NCBI RefSeq assembly: GCF_000428825.1
Contig: NZ_AUAR01000020.1
Location: 19,151-83,150, forward strand
From: Desulfomicrobium escambiense DSM 10707
GTDB taxonomy: Bacteria > Desulfobacterota > Desulfovibrionia > Desulfovibrionales > Desulfomicrobiaceae
Reading direction: 5' to 3'
Length of the DNA stretch: 64,000 bases
Below the pieces are notes generated by a model. The model did not search any database and was not told where the DNA came from. It worked only from the letters and a program-made list of their open reading frames with translations. Shown one piece after another: positions 1 through 8,593 of this stretch. Made by a program: the position numbers and the translations under genes. Numbering within the stretch: position 1 is the first letter of the stretch; every line of letters starts with the position of its first letter.

Positions 1-1
1 G

Positions 2-412
2 ATTGCCCCGTGTCTTGCCCTTGCGGTCTGTCTGGGCCTGGCGTCCTGCGCCGCGGCCGGGCCTTCGGGACCGGACGGCGGCAGGCTGCGCGCCTGTCCC
101 GGTTCGCCCAACTGCGTGAACTCTGAAGAAGGGAGCGCCCCGCCCCTGCCCGTGATCGGCGAAGACGGCTGGGCGCGGCTGCGCGAGGCGATCGTCTCGC
201 TCGGCGGCAGCATCGAGCGAGAGGAGGGCGGGTACCTGCACGCCACCTTCCGTTCCCGCCTCTTTGGCTTCATGGACGATCTGGAATGCCGCCGGGACGG
301 CGATGTGGTTCAGGTGCGCTCGGCTTCGCGCACTGGCTGGTGGGACCTGGGCGTCAACAGGCGGCGGGTGGAGAGCCTCCGGCGGGCGCTGGGGGATGCG
401 ACGGGGAAGTAG
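2..412 (+). CDS. DUF1499 family lipoprotein (5' partial)
   Basis: The reading frame is open from the left edge, so the true start lies outside the window. The visible N-terminus is the hydrophobic end of a signal peptide followed by a lipobox-like LASC, which predicts a membrane-anchored lipoprotein. Just after it comes CPGSPNCVNS, the signature at the start of DUF1499 proteins, and the rest (including the RSASRTGWWDLGVNRRRVE segment) fits that family. Function of the family is not established. An internal ATG at 116 would remove the signal and signature and is unlikely to be the real start. A strong terminator follows at once. Confidence 0.8.
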   Translation: MAPCLALAVCLGLASCAAAGPSGPDGGRLRACPGSPNCVNSEEGSAPPLPVIGEDGWARLREAIVSLGGSIEREEGGYLHATFRSRLFGFMDDLECRRDGDVVQVRSASRTGWWDLGVNRRRVESLRRALGDATGK

Positions 413-418
413 GACGAT

Positions 419-451
419 GCGGGCGGGACCATGATCCCGCCCGCGTTTTTT
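419..451. terminator. Bidirectional intrinsic terminator
   Basis: A perfect 10-bp GC-rich stem (GCGGGCGGGA / TCCCGCCCGC) with a 6-base loop is followed by six T on the plus strand. It sits between the convergent DUF1499 gene and ftsY and overlaps the last base of the ftsY stop codon. Confidence 0.85.
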
Positions 452-2031
452 CAGTCGAAGAGGGCGCTGGCGAATTCCTGGCCCGAGAAGGGGCGCAGGT
501 CTTCCATCTTTTCGCCCAGTCCCACGAAGCTGATGGGGATCTTGAACTCCAGGGCGATGGCCACGATGATGCCGCCCTTGGCCGTGCCGTCGAGCTTGGT
601 CAGGATGACCTCGTCCACGGGCGAGGCCTGGGAGAAGAGCTTGACCTGGGACAGGGCGTTCTGGCCCGTGGTGGCGTCCAGCACCAGGACGGTGCGGTGG
701 GGCGCGCCGTCGAGTTTCTTGCCCAGGACGCGGTTTATCTTTTTCAGCTCCTCCATGAGGTTGTGCTTGGTCTGCAGGCGTCCGGCCGTATCCACGAAGA
801 CCAGGTCGTAACCCTCCTTCATGGCGTAATCCACGGCTTCGAAGGCCACGGCCGCCGGGTCACTGCCGTGGGTCTTGGCGTAGAAGCCGGCCCCGACCCG
901 CTTGGACCAGACCTGCAGCTGCTCGATGGCCGCGGCGCGGAAGGTGTCGCCGGCCGCCACCAGGACCTTGCGGCCCTGCATCTGGGCGCGGTGGGCCAGC
1001 TTGGCGATGGTCGTGGTCTTGCCCGCGCCGTTGACGCCGATCATGAGCACCACCTCGGGCGCCTGGGGCACCGTGGGGGCCTTGGGCTCCAGGAAGACCG
1101 CGGCCAGTTCCTCCTTGAGCAGGGCCTTGAAGTCCGCAGCGTCGCGCCCGCCCGCCTGGCGGACCTTGGGCCGCAGGCGCTTCAGCAGCTCCTGCGTGGC
1201 GCTGACGCCCACATCGGCCATGAGCAGGATTTCCTCCAACTCCTCCCAGAAGGCGTCGTCGTAGCCTCCGGCCATGGACAGGAGCCTGTCGATGCGCATG
1301 GTCAGCTGCTCGCGCGTCTTGCCCAGGCCCGCCGAGAGCTTCAGGAAGAGGCGGTTGCGCTCGTCCTCCTCGTCCTCCAGCTCCAGGGCCAGGGCCATGC
1401 GGTACTGCAGTTCCGAACGGAACTCGTCCACATGGTCGTAGTCCATGTCCGAAAGCCACGTGTCGAAGCGGGCGATGAAATCTTCGGCCTCGGCCGTCGG
1501 CACGTCCAACTGCGCGAACAGAAAGCGCAGGCGGCCCCACAGGGCGTCGCCGCGTTTGGTCACGCCGTCCAGGATGTGCGTCATCCAGGTCGAAAGCTTG
1601 GGCTCGGCCTCGCCGAGGGCCTGCACCAGGGCCTGCTGCCAGGGCTCCAGGGCGGCCTTGGCCGTGGGCTTTTCCTGGAAGAGCACGGCCGGCTCCGTCG
1701 GGACGGGCGCCGTTTCCGTGGTCTCTTCGCCGCCGAAACCGAAAAGCCTGCGCCAGCCGCCTTCCTTGCGCGCGGGCTCGGCAGGTTGCTGCGGCTCCGT
1801 GGGCTTTGCGGGCTTGGCGTCCCGCGTCGCTTCGTCGGCCGGGACAGCCTGGGTGGGTTCCGGAGTTTGCGCTTCGCGGCGGGGCGGCTCGGGCGGTGTC
1901 GGGGCCCCTTCATGCGGGGGGGCTGCTTTGGGACGTTCCGGAGCCTCTGGGGCCTGCGGCGGCGCGGAGGCCTGGGGCTGCGTTTCGGTTTCGGAGCCCC
2001 AGAGTTTCTTGATGCGGGAGAAAAAGCCCAT
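451..2031 (-). CDS. ftsY: Signal recognition particle receptor FtsY
   Basis: SRP-receptor GTPase that docks ribosome-nascent chain-SRP complexes at the inner membrane for co-translational insertion. The 526-residue protein has a long N-terminal Pro/Glu/Ala-rich acidic A region (about 1-200), then the N domain and the G domain. Visible motifs are the P-loop GVNGAGKTT near residues 332-340, GDTFRAAA near 361-368, DTAGR near 414-418 and TKLDG near the C-terminus. The proline-rich A domain makes it longer than the E. coli-type core. The start has a good ribosome binding site (AAGGACC) upstream. It lies 34 bases downstream of the Smr-domain gene on the same strand and is probably cotranscribed. 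Confidence 0.95.
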   Translation of the reverse strand: MGFFSRIKKLWGSETETQPQASAPPQAPEAPERPKAAPPHEGAPTPPEPPRREAQTPEPTQAVPADEATRDAKPAKPTEPQQPAEPARKEGGWRRLFGFGGEETTETAPVPTEPAVLFQEKPTAKAALEPWQQALVQALGEAEPKLSTWMTHILDGVTKRGDALWGRLRFLFAQLDVPTAEAEDFIARFDTWLSDMDYDHVDEFRSELQYRMALALELEDEEDERNRLFLKLSAGLGKTREQLTMRIDRLLSMAGGYDDAFWEELEEILLMADVGVSATQELLKRLRPKVRQAGGRDAADFKALLKEELAAVFLEPKAPTVPQAPEVVLMIGVNGAGKTTTIAKLAHRAQMQGRKVLVAAGDTFRAAAIEQLQVWSKRVGAGFYAKTHGSDPAAVAFEAVDYAMKEGYDLVFVDTAGRLQTKHNLMEELKKINRVLGKKLDGAPHRTVLVLDATTGQNALSQVKLFSQASPVDEVILTKLDGTAKGGIIVAIALEFKIPISFVGLGEKMEDLRPFSGQEFASALFD

Positions 2032-2065
2032 GTTCAGGTCCTTTGGTGATGCAGATGAATGAAAT

Positions 2066-2749
2066 TCAGCCGTCCAGATCGACGAAGACGTCTTCCCAGA
2101 CGATCTTGCCCCTGTCCTTGCGCACCTGGCGCAGCAGGAGATAGATGGCCCCGCTGCCGCCGTGCTTGGGCAGGGCGGTGGTGAAGGCCAGCACGACGCG
2201 CTTCAGGGGGGCCTGGGTCAGCCAGGCGGTCAGCTCTTGGCGCAGCACGCCCTGGCCCATGGGGGAGTTGCGGCCGCGCCCTGGGATGAGCAGCACGCAG
2301 CGCTTGCCTTCCATGTAGCAGCGCCGCAGAAAGTCAAGGACAGCGAGCTTGGCCTGGTCGGCGTTCATGCCGTGCAGGTCCAGGTGGGCCTGCACGCTGA
2401 ACTCCCCGCCCTTGAGCTTGCGTAAGATCTTGGGGTCCAGCCCCCGGATCTGCCCGGTGATGAACTCGTGGGTGTAGTCCATCTCGAACTCAATGTTCTC
2501 CTCCAGCAGCCGGGCGAAGGTCGGCGGAGGGGCGGGGGCCGCCTGGGGCGGAGCCGCCGCCGGTGCCACGTCGCGGCCGCCCTTGTTCAGGGGGACCACG
2601 TCGGAGAAGGCGTGCAGGAAGAGCTCGTCCTCGGATTTTTCCCGAGGGCCTTCGGCCGGAGCGAGCGCCGTGGCCGCGGGCTTGCGTCGTTTTTTCATCC
2701 TGGCCTTGAGGCCTGGATCTTTTTCCAGCGATTTGAAAGGATTATGCAT
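2066..2749 (-). CDS. Smr-domain protein (MutS2-type Smr nuclease domain)
   Basis: The 227-residue protein has a basic N-terminus (LKARMKKRRKP), an Ala/Pro linker, and a C-terminal Smr domain with the LDLHGMN motif and the glycine-rich GRGRNS loop. Stand-alone Smr proteins are nicking or RNA/DNA endonuclease-like; the exact substrate is unknown. I chose the ATG at 2749 because the protein then begins MHNPFKSLEKD. The frame stays open upstream to 2959, but that extension looks like non-coding sequence. It precedes ftsY on the same strand. Confidence 0.8.
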   Translation of the reverse strand: MHNPFKSLEKDPGLKARMKKRRKPAATALAPAEGPREKSEDELFLHAFSDVVPLNKGGRDVAPAAAPPQAAPAPPPTFARLLEENIEFEMDYTHEFITGQIRGLDPKILRKLKGGEFSVQAHLDLHGMNADQAKLAVLDFLRRCYMEGKRCVLLIPGRGRNSPMGQGVLRQELTAWLTQAPLKRVVLAFTTALPKHGGSGAIYLLLRQVRKDRGKIVWEDVFVDLDG

Positions 2750-2924
2750 GTGTGGTGTCCACTGTGGACAGGGGCCATACACCATAACGCGTCCGAGGGC
2801 AAAACCCAAGGGCCCGGCCGCGCGCCGGGTCTGTGGACAAGGCGCCCCCGGGTCTGCTACCCGAAGGCGATGGCGGTTCCAGGCATCCGTGCATCCAACC
2901 CCCCGTAACGCAAAGGCGCAGCGC

Positions 2925-3890
2925 ATGACCCAGACCATGGAAGACAAGGACAGGTTCACGTTCCTGCTCGTGGAGCCCGACGACGACGTCGCGCGGGAAA
3001 TGATCGCCGTGCTGCGGCGGCTCGATCTGAAGGTCGATCACGTGCGCGGCCATCTCAAGGCCGTGGCCCTGACCGAGGACATCGCCTACGACTGCCTGCT
3101 CGTCTCCTCCCTGGGGGTGGACATCTCGGGCCTGGAACTCTGCGCCATGGTCCGGGCCCGTGAGTCCAGGCGTTCCCTGACTCCTGCCTACATCATCCTG
3201 TCGGGCCCCCAGGCCGACATGATCCCGATCTATTCGAGCCAGAACGAGGTCGACGACGTCATCGCCGCCCCCTGCCTCGACCTGGAGCTGGAATGGAGAA
3301 TGCGCCGGGCCCTGCGGGCCATGTTCCTGTGCCGGAAGTACGGCGCGTCGCGCTTGCTGGACAGGGAGACGGGCCTGCTGACGCCCGATGGCCTGCGCAT
3401 CTATCTGGGCGAGGAGGTCAACCGCATCGGCCGCCGGGAAGGGTGGGTTTCCCTGAGCGTCCTTTCGGTGCCGGGCCTGGCGGCCCTGCGCCTGAGCTAC
3501 GGCGACGGCTGGATGGAGTGGTTCAAGAACGGCATCTGGGCTTCCCTGCGCCGGCAGCTGCGCAACTACGACCGGCTGGCATCCATGGACAACGGGTTCC
3601 TGTGCCTCGTCTCCCCCGACCTCGACGAGGAGGGCACGCGATCCATGCTGGCCCGGCTCGGCGCGGCCATCGGAGAATACCAATTTCAGGATGACGTCCC
3701 GACCGCGCGCATGACCCTGGCCGCACGGTATCTGTGCGTGCGGGTGCTGGGCGACTACAGGCAGTTCGACCGGACGAGCGACGTGCTGTGGAACTGGGTC
3801 TGCGAGAGGATGAACGAGCCCGCGCCCGAAGGGGTCATGGGGCACACGGGCGCCGTCGATCTCGAACTGCGCTGCACCACGGCCCCCTGA
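2925..3890 (+). CDS. Degenerate receiver plus degenerate GGDEF-like protein
   Basis: A 321-residue protein with two recognisable but decayed signalling domains. Residues about 12-125 look like a response-regulator receiver, starting with FLLVEPDDD. The usual phospho-acceptor Asp position reads LLVSSLGVD (Ser-Ser), and the usual Lys-Pro near the end reads AAPCLD. Residues about 140-300 resemble a GGDEF domain (LDRETGLLTPDGL, RNYDRLASMDNGF), but the active-site GGDEF has become MDNGF. It probably does not make c-di-GMP; a binding or protein-interaction role is my inference. The ATG at 2925 has a weak AAAGG upstream; another ATG is at 2937. It is convergent with an HDOD gene. Confidence 0.6.
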   Translation: MTQTMEDKDRFTFLLVEPDDDVAREMIAVLRRLDLKVDHVRGHLKAVALTEDIAYDCLLVSSLGVDISGLELCAMVRARESRRSLTPAYIILSGPQADMIPIYSSQNEVDDVIAAPCLDLELEWRMRRALRAMFLCRKYGASRLLDRETGLLTPDGLRIYLGEEVNRIGRREGWVSLSVLSVPGLAALRLSYGDGWMEWFKNGIWASLRRQLRNYDRLASMDNGFLCLVSPDLDEEGTRSMLARLGAAIGEYQFQDDVPTARMTLAARYLCVRVLGDYRQFDRTSDVLWNWVCERMNEPAPEGVMGHTGAVDLELRCTTAP

Positions 3891-3893
3891 ACC

Positions 3894-4742
3894 TCAGGCG
3901 AAGGCCTGGTTGACGAGCGTCTCCACCTTCAGGGCCACTTCCTCGACCACGGGCTGGTAGTCGTTTTCGAGCAGGAAGAGCGGGACGCCGAGGCCCTTCA
4001 TGTCCGCCGTGAACATGGGGTTGAAGTGGTACCCGGCCTTGGTGGCGAGGTAGTCCGCCAGCTTGATGAGCATGATGGAGGGGGGGGAGTCCTGGGCCAC
4101 CGCACGGTGATGGGCGTAGACCGCGAGCTGGACGTTTTTCGGGAATTTCCAGAGCTTGAGGGCCTTGGCGCTCAGGAGCGGGTGGCTGACGCCGAAGAGT
4201 TTCTCTTCGACGTCCATGGGGTCCCGTCCACCCTCTTCCCAGATCTTTGTCATCACGGTGAACTCTCCGGGCATCAGGGTGGCCATGACCACGTACCCGA
4301 TGTCGTGCAGCAGCCCGGCCAGATACGTCCCGTCCTGTTCTTCCGGGGACATGGGAAAGAGGCTCGGGTAGTACTGGATGAGCTTCTTGGACAAGAGGGC
4401 CGTGCTCAGGCTGTGGGTCCAGAAACGCCGTATGGAGAACGAGGGCGGGAATGCGTTCTTGGTGACCGAGTCGGCCAGGGTCAGGTAGTAGACGATGCCC
4501 TTGACCTCGTTCAGACCCAGCCGCACAAGCGCCTTCTGCGGCGAGGTGATCTCGTCGAGGCCGCGGTACATGGGCGAGTTGGAGATGGCCATGATCCGGG
4601 CGCACAGGACGGGCTCGGCGCTCATGGCCTCGACGATGTCCTGCAGACGGGTGTTGGGGGCATTGAGGAGCTGCCACAGCCGGATGACCATCGGCTTGAG
4701 AGGGGGCAGATCCCGGTCGCTGAGTTTGTCCAGATTGATCAT
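3894..4742 (-). CDS. HDOD domain protein
   Basis: The 282-residue protein consists of one HDOD domain, a metal-free or altered relative of HD phosphohydrolases used as a signalling output module. It has GLLHDIGYVVMATL near residues 140-155 and the typical MAISNSPMYRGLDEITSPQKALVRLGL segment near 50-78. HDOD proteins in related bacteria act in motility, surface behaviour and stress signalling, but no specific partner is clear. Its neighbour is the degenerate receiver/GGDEF gene, ending 3 bases away in convergent orientation. The 138-bp space to the divergent nuclease gene contains a perfect 15-base palindrome, GGACACGGCGTGTCC, at 4784-4798. Confidence 0.85.
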   Translation of the reverse strand: MINLDKLSDRDLPPLKPMVIRLWQLLNAPNTRLQDIVEAMSAEPVLCARIMAISNSPMYRGLDEITSPQKALVRLGLNEVKGIVYYLTLADSVTKNAFPPSFSIRRFWTHSLSTALLSKKLIQYYPSLFPMSPEEQDGTYLAGLLHDIGYVVMATLMPGEFTVMTKIWEEGGRDPMDVEEKLFGVSHPLLSAKALKLWKFPKNVQLAVYAHHRAVAQDSPPSIMLIKLADYLATKAGYHFNPMFTADMKGLGVPLFLLENDYQPVVEEVALKVETLVNQAFA

Positions 4743-4880
4743 GGGTTGGTTCGTCTTGGCAAAAAGGTTGTCGCCCCGTCATGGGACACGGCGTGTCCTC
4801 GGGGCTAGCACACCCGGCCCTTCAAGGGCAATGGGTTGCGGGGCATTGTTTTCATCCATTTGAAATATAGGGAGAAAGAA

Positions 4881-6524
4881 ATGAAGATAACGTTTCTTGG
4901 CGCGGCCCGGACCGTGACGGGCTCATGCTACGTGCTCGAATGCGAACACGCCCGTTTCGCCATAGATTGCGGCATGCATCAGGGCAACAGGGTCATCGAG
5001 GCGCGCAACTGGGACGAGAACGGCGTGTACCGTCCCGAAGCCCTCGATTTCATTCTTCTGACCCACGCCCACATCGACCATTCCGGGCTGCTGCCGCGCC
5101 TGGCGGCCAAGGGGTTCAAGGGCCGGGTGCACACCACCGCGCCGACCCGCGACCTGCTGACCATCATGCTCGAGGACAGCGCCCGCATCCAGGAGACCGA
5201 CGCCCAGTGGCGCAGCACCAAGAAGCTGCGCGCCGGCGACCGGCCCGTGGAGCCCCTCTACACCGTGGAGCAGGCCCAGAAGGTCCTGAAGCAGCTGAAA
5301 ATCGAGGAGTACAACACGTCATTCGAGCCGGCCCCCGGCATCCGCGTGGTCTTCAACGACGCGGGGCACATCCTGGGCTCGGCCTTCATCGAGCTGTGGG
5401 TCAAGGAGGGGGACGAGGAGACCAAGCTCGTCTTTTCCGGCGACCTGGGTCGCCCCAACCAGCTTCTGGTCCGCAACCCGCAGACCGTGGAGCACGCCGA
5501 TTTCCTCTTTCTGGAGTCGACCTACGGCAGCCGCAACCACAAGAACGAGACCCAGAGCCGGCAGGAACTGGCAGAGGCCATCGCCTACAGCTACGAGCGC
5601 GGCGAGAAGGTCATCATCCCGGCCTTCGCCGTGGAGCGCACCCAGGAACTGCTGTACTCCTTCTATCTGCTGCGCAAGGAGGGGAAACTGCCCGAGAACC
5701 TGCCCGTCTACGTGGACAGCCCCCTGGCCATCAAGGCCACCGAAATCTTCCGTCGGCATTGGGACTATTACGACCACGAGACCAAGGAGCGGGTCAAGAA
5801 CGGCGAGAACCCCCTGGAACTGCCCAACCTGCGCTACACCCTGACGGCCGAGGAGTCCCGGGCCATCAACACCTCCCAGGGTCCGGCCATCGTGATCGCC
5901 GGCAGCGGCATGGCCAATGCGGGGCGCATCAAGCATCACCTGCGGCACAACATCTGGAAGCCGGGCGCGTCCATCGTCTTCGTCGGGTTCCAGGCCGAGG
6001 GCACGCCGGGCAGGCGCATCGTCGACGGCGCCCAGACCATCCGCATCCTGGGGGAGGAGCTTTCGGTCAAGGCCAAGGTCTTCACTATCGGCGGCTTTTC
6101 GGGGCACGCCGGGCAGTCGCAGATCCTCGACTGGCTGTCCCACTTCCGCAATCCCGATGTGCAGATCTACCTGGTCCACGGCGAGCATTCCGGGCAGAAG
6201 GTCCTGGCCGAGCTGATCCGCGAGAAGTTCAAGTACGCCGTGCACATCCCGGACTATCTGGACGAGTGCCTGTTGGAGAAGGGCGGGCGTTTCGAGCTGA
6301 CGGCGCGTCCGTCCCTGGCCGCCCCGCGCATCGATTGGGAATACCTGCTGGAGGAGACGACCGACAAGCTGGATCAGGTCCGGGAGCGGGTGGAGTTCAT
6401 CCAGCGCATGGGCCTGTCCAACCAGGTGGAGATCCGCGGCAACCTGCTGGATATCAACGCGCGCTTCACCTCCATCCTTTCGGAGCTGATGTTCGAGCAG
6501 AAGCGCAAGAACGGTAAGGCCTAG
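4881..6524 (+). CDS. Metallo-beta-lactamase/beta-CASP RNA-processing nuclease
   Basis: A 547-residue member of the beta-CASP group (COG1236, YSH1/CPSF73-like), predicted to cleave or degrade RNA with two active-site metals. It has the metal-binding THAHIDHSG motif near residue 70, GDLGRPN near 190, the beta-CASP segment (VIIPAFAVERTQELL), IAGSGMANAGRIKHHL, and the C-terminal GFSGHAGQ and VHGEHSGQ histidine motifs. The start at 4881 follows GGGAGAAAGAA, a good ribosome binding site. The open frame continues upstream to 4836, but that segment looks non-coding. rsmD starts 3 bases after its stop codon. Confidence 0.9.
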   Translation: MKITFLGAARTVTGSCYVLECEHARFAIDCGMHQGNRVIEARNWDENGVYRPEALDFILLTHAHIDHSGLLPRLAAKGFKGRVHTTAPTRDLLTIMLEDSARIQETDAQWRSTKKLRAGDRPVEPLYTVEQAQKVLKQLKIEEYNTSFEPAPGIRVVFNDAGHILGSAFIELWVKEGDEETKLVFSGDLGRPNQLLVRNPQTVEHADFLFLESTYGSRNHKNETQSRQELAEAIAYSYERGEKVIIPAFAVERTQELLYSFYLLRKEGKLPENLPVYVDSPLAIKATEIFRRHWDYYDHETKERVKNGENPLELPNLRYTLTAEESRAINTSQGPAIVIAGSGMANAGRIKHHLRHNIWKPGASIVFVGFQAEGTPGRRIVDGAQTIRILGEELSVKAKVFTIGGFSGHAGQSQILDWLSHFRNPDVQIYLVHGEHSGQKVLAELIREKFKYAVHIPDYLDECLLEKGGRFELTARPSLAAPRIDWEYLLEETTDKLDQVRERVEFIQRMGLSNQVEIRGNLLDINARFTSILSELMFEQKRKNGKA

Positions 6525-6527
6525 TCC

Positions 6528-7142
6528 GTGCGCATCATCTCCGGGGAGTACCGCGGCAGGCGCATCCGCACCACCGAGGGGCCGGGCTACCGCCCGGCCA
6601 CGGGCAAGGTGCGCGAGTCCCTCTTCTCCATGCTCGAATCCCAGGGCGTGGCCTGGGGCGGGACGAGGGTGGCCGACATCTTCGCCGGCAGCGGCTCCCT
6701 GGGGATCGAGGCCCTGAGCCGCGGCGCGGCGGAAGCGGTCTTTGTCGAGAAGGCCGCCCACGCCGCGGCCCTCATCCGCTCCAACCTCGATGAGCTGGGC
6801 GTCGCGCGGCAGCGTTTCCGGATCGTCAAGGGCGACGCCGCGCGCTGGCTGGGTGGGGACGGTACGGGCTCCTTCGGGCTGGTCTTCATCGACCCGCCCT
6901 ACGGCAAGGACCTTTTTCTGCCGGCTCTGAGGCTGCTGCTTGACCGAAACGTCCTGGCGCGCGAAGGGCTGCTGTGCGCCGAGGTGGAGGCGGGGTTGGC
7001 CTTCGACGCCCCCCCGCACCCGGACCTGGCGCTCCTTCGCGACAAACTCTACGGACAGACAAGGATTTGCATATGGCGCAGAAATCAGAGCGCATCGCCG
7101 TCTACCCCGGCACCTTCGACCCCTTCCACAACGGACACCTGA
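6528..7142 (+). CDS. rsmD: 16S rRNA (guanine(966)-N(2))-methyltransferase RsmD
   Basis: SAM-dependent methyltransferase for G966 of 16S rRNA. The protein starts RIISGEYRGRRI, has the SAM-binding region DIFAGSGSLGIEALSRGA (about 46-63) and the catalytic IDPPYG motif (about 122-127). The start codon is GTG, 3 bases after the previous stop codon. The conserved family end (KLYGQTRICIWR) is reached near residue 186; the remaining residues lie entirely inside the overlap with coaD, about 70 bases. rsmD next to coaD is a common bacterial gene pair. Confidence 0.9.
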   Translation: MRIISGEYRGRRIRTTEGPGYRPATGKVRESLFSMLESQGVAWGGTRVADIFAGSGSLGIEALSRGAAEAVFVEKAAHAAALIRSNLDELGVARQRFRIVKGDAARWLGGDGTGSFGLVFIDPPYGKDLFLPALRLLLDRNVLAREGLLCAEVEAGLAFDAPPHPDLALLRDKLYGQTRICIWRRNQSASPSTPAPSTPSTTDT

Positions 7143-7615
7143 GCCTGGTGCGCCGGGGCCTCGAGGTCTTCGACCGCATCATCGTGGCTGTGGCCAGGGA
7201 CTCGGGCAAGAACCCGCTCTTCACCCTCGACGAACGCGTCGACATGATCCGCGAGGTCTTCCGCGGGCAGCTGCGCGTGGAGGTCGAGGCCTTTTCGGGC
7301 CTGCTGGTGGACTACGTGCCAGGCACGCAGGCCAACACCATCCTGCGCGGTCTGCGCGCCGTCTCGGACTTCGAGTACGAGTTCCAGATGGCCCTCATGA
7401 ACCGCAAATTGAAGCCCAGCATCCACACCGTCTTCATGATGACGGACTACCGCTGGCTGTACATCAGCTCTTCCATCATCAAGGACGTGGCCAAGCTCGG
7501 CGGGGTCATCGAGGGGCTGGTGCCCGAGTCCATCCAGGCCCACATCGAGGCTCGGCTGGCCGAGACCCGTTCCGGCGCGGCCGTTCTGCCCGCCGGGGGG
7601 CCTGCCAAGGCATGA
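7073..7615 (+). CDS. coaD: Phosphopantetheine adenylyltransferase
   Basis: Fourth step of coenzyme A synthesis: 4'-phosphopantetheine + ATP to dephospho-CoA. The 180-residue length is close to the family's usual ~160, with a short extra C-terminal tail. Visible motifs are YPGTFDPFHNGHL at residues 11-23 (nucleotide-binding TxGH region), ILRGLRAVSDFEYEFQMA in the middle, and YISSSIIKDVAKLGG near 128-142. The ATG at 7073 is chosen from the homologous start; it lies inside the end of rsmD. The stop overlaps the miaA start in ATGA. Confidence 0.95.
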   Translation: MAQKSERIAVYPGTFDPFHNGHLSLVRRGLEVFDRIIVAVARDSGKNPLFTLDERVDMIREVFRGQLRVEVEAFSGLLVDYVPGTQANTILRGLRAVSDFEYEFQMALMNRKLKPSIHTVFMMTDYRWLYISSSIIKDVAKLGGVIEGLVPESIQAHIEARLAETRSGAAVLPAGGPAKA

Positions 7616-8535
7616 GCGTCACGAGTCTCGTCTGTCTGGTCGGGGCCACGGGCACGGGCAAGACCGCCGCGGCCCTGGCCCTGGCCGGGGCCCTGGGCGG
7701 CGGGGTGGTCAACTTCGACTCCCGCCAGGTCTACGCCGGCCTCGGCATCGTCACGGCCCAGCCCACGCCGCAGGAGCAGGCCGTCTGTCCCCACTCCCTC
7801 TACGGCTACCTGCCCGTGGACCGGCCCGTCCGGGCGGGCTCCTTCGCGGCCGAGATCCTGGCCCGGGCCGAGACCTACCGCAGCGAGGGCCTCGTGCCCA
7901 TCCTCGTCGGCGGCACGGGCCTCTACCTGAAGAGCCTCGTCGACGGCCTGGCGCCCATCCCGGACGTCGACCCGCGCATCCGCGAGGAACTGGCGCGGGA
8001 GTGCGCGTCCGTCGGGTCGCCGGTCCTGTACGCCCGTCTGCGGGGCGTGGATCCGGACTACGCGTCCAAAATCCATCCCAACGACCCGCAGCGCATCTGC
8101 CGCGCCCTGGAGGTCTTCGCCGCCACGGGCCGGACCCTGACCTGGTGGCACGGCCAGACCCGCCGCCCGGAGGGGCTTCGCGCCCTCAAGATCGGCCTGC
8201 GCACGGACTTGGCGACGCTGACCCCGCGACTGGAGCGCCGCATCGGACTCATGCTCGAAGCCGGCGCCCTGGACGAGGTCCGTCTGGCCTACAAAGGCTG
8301 CCCGCACCGGGACGCCCCGGGGTTTTCGGGCATCGGCTGCCCCGAACTGCTGGCCGTGCTCCTGGACGGCCTGGATATGGCCCAGGCGCGGGCCGACTGG
8401 CTGCGCAGCACGCGGGCCTACGCCAAGCGCCAGCTGACCTGGTTCAACAAGGACGGGGACATCGCCTGGCACGACCCGGCGGATTTCGAGGGGATGACGG
8501 CCAGGGCCAGGGCGTTCCTGGAGTCCCCGGCGTAA
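7612..8535 (+). CDS. miaA: tRNA dimethylallyltransferase MiaA
   Basis: Adds a dimethylallyl group to A37 of tRNAs that read UNN codons. The 307-residue protein has the P-loop GATGTGKT at residues 11-18, the catalytic NFDSRQVY at about 33-40, VGGTGLYLKSLVDGL near 100, and the C-terminal YAKRQLTWFN. The ATG at 7612 overlaps the coaD stop by 4 bases (ATGA), which suggests translational coupling. The reading frame is open far upstream, but only the part from 7612 resembles the family. Confidence 0.95.
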   Translation: MSVTSLVCLVGATGTGKTAAALALAGALGGGVVNFDSRQVYAGLGIVTAQPTPQEQAVCPHSLYGYLPVDRPVRAGSFAAEILARAETYRSEGLVPILVGGTGLYLKSLVDGLAPIPDVDPRIREELARECASVGSPVLYARLRGVDPDYASKIHPNDPQRICRALEVFAATGRTLTWWHGQTRRPEGLRALKIGLRTDLATLTPRLERRIGLMLEAGALDEVRLAYKGCPHRDAPGFSGIGCPELLAVLLDGLDMAQARADWLRSTRAYAKRQLTWFNKDGDIAWHDPADFEGMTARARAFLESPA

Positions 8536-8593
8536 GGGCCGGGTTGCGGCAGGTCGACCCTCGCGCTACAGATTTTCACGAAGGAGTGTATCC

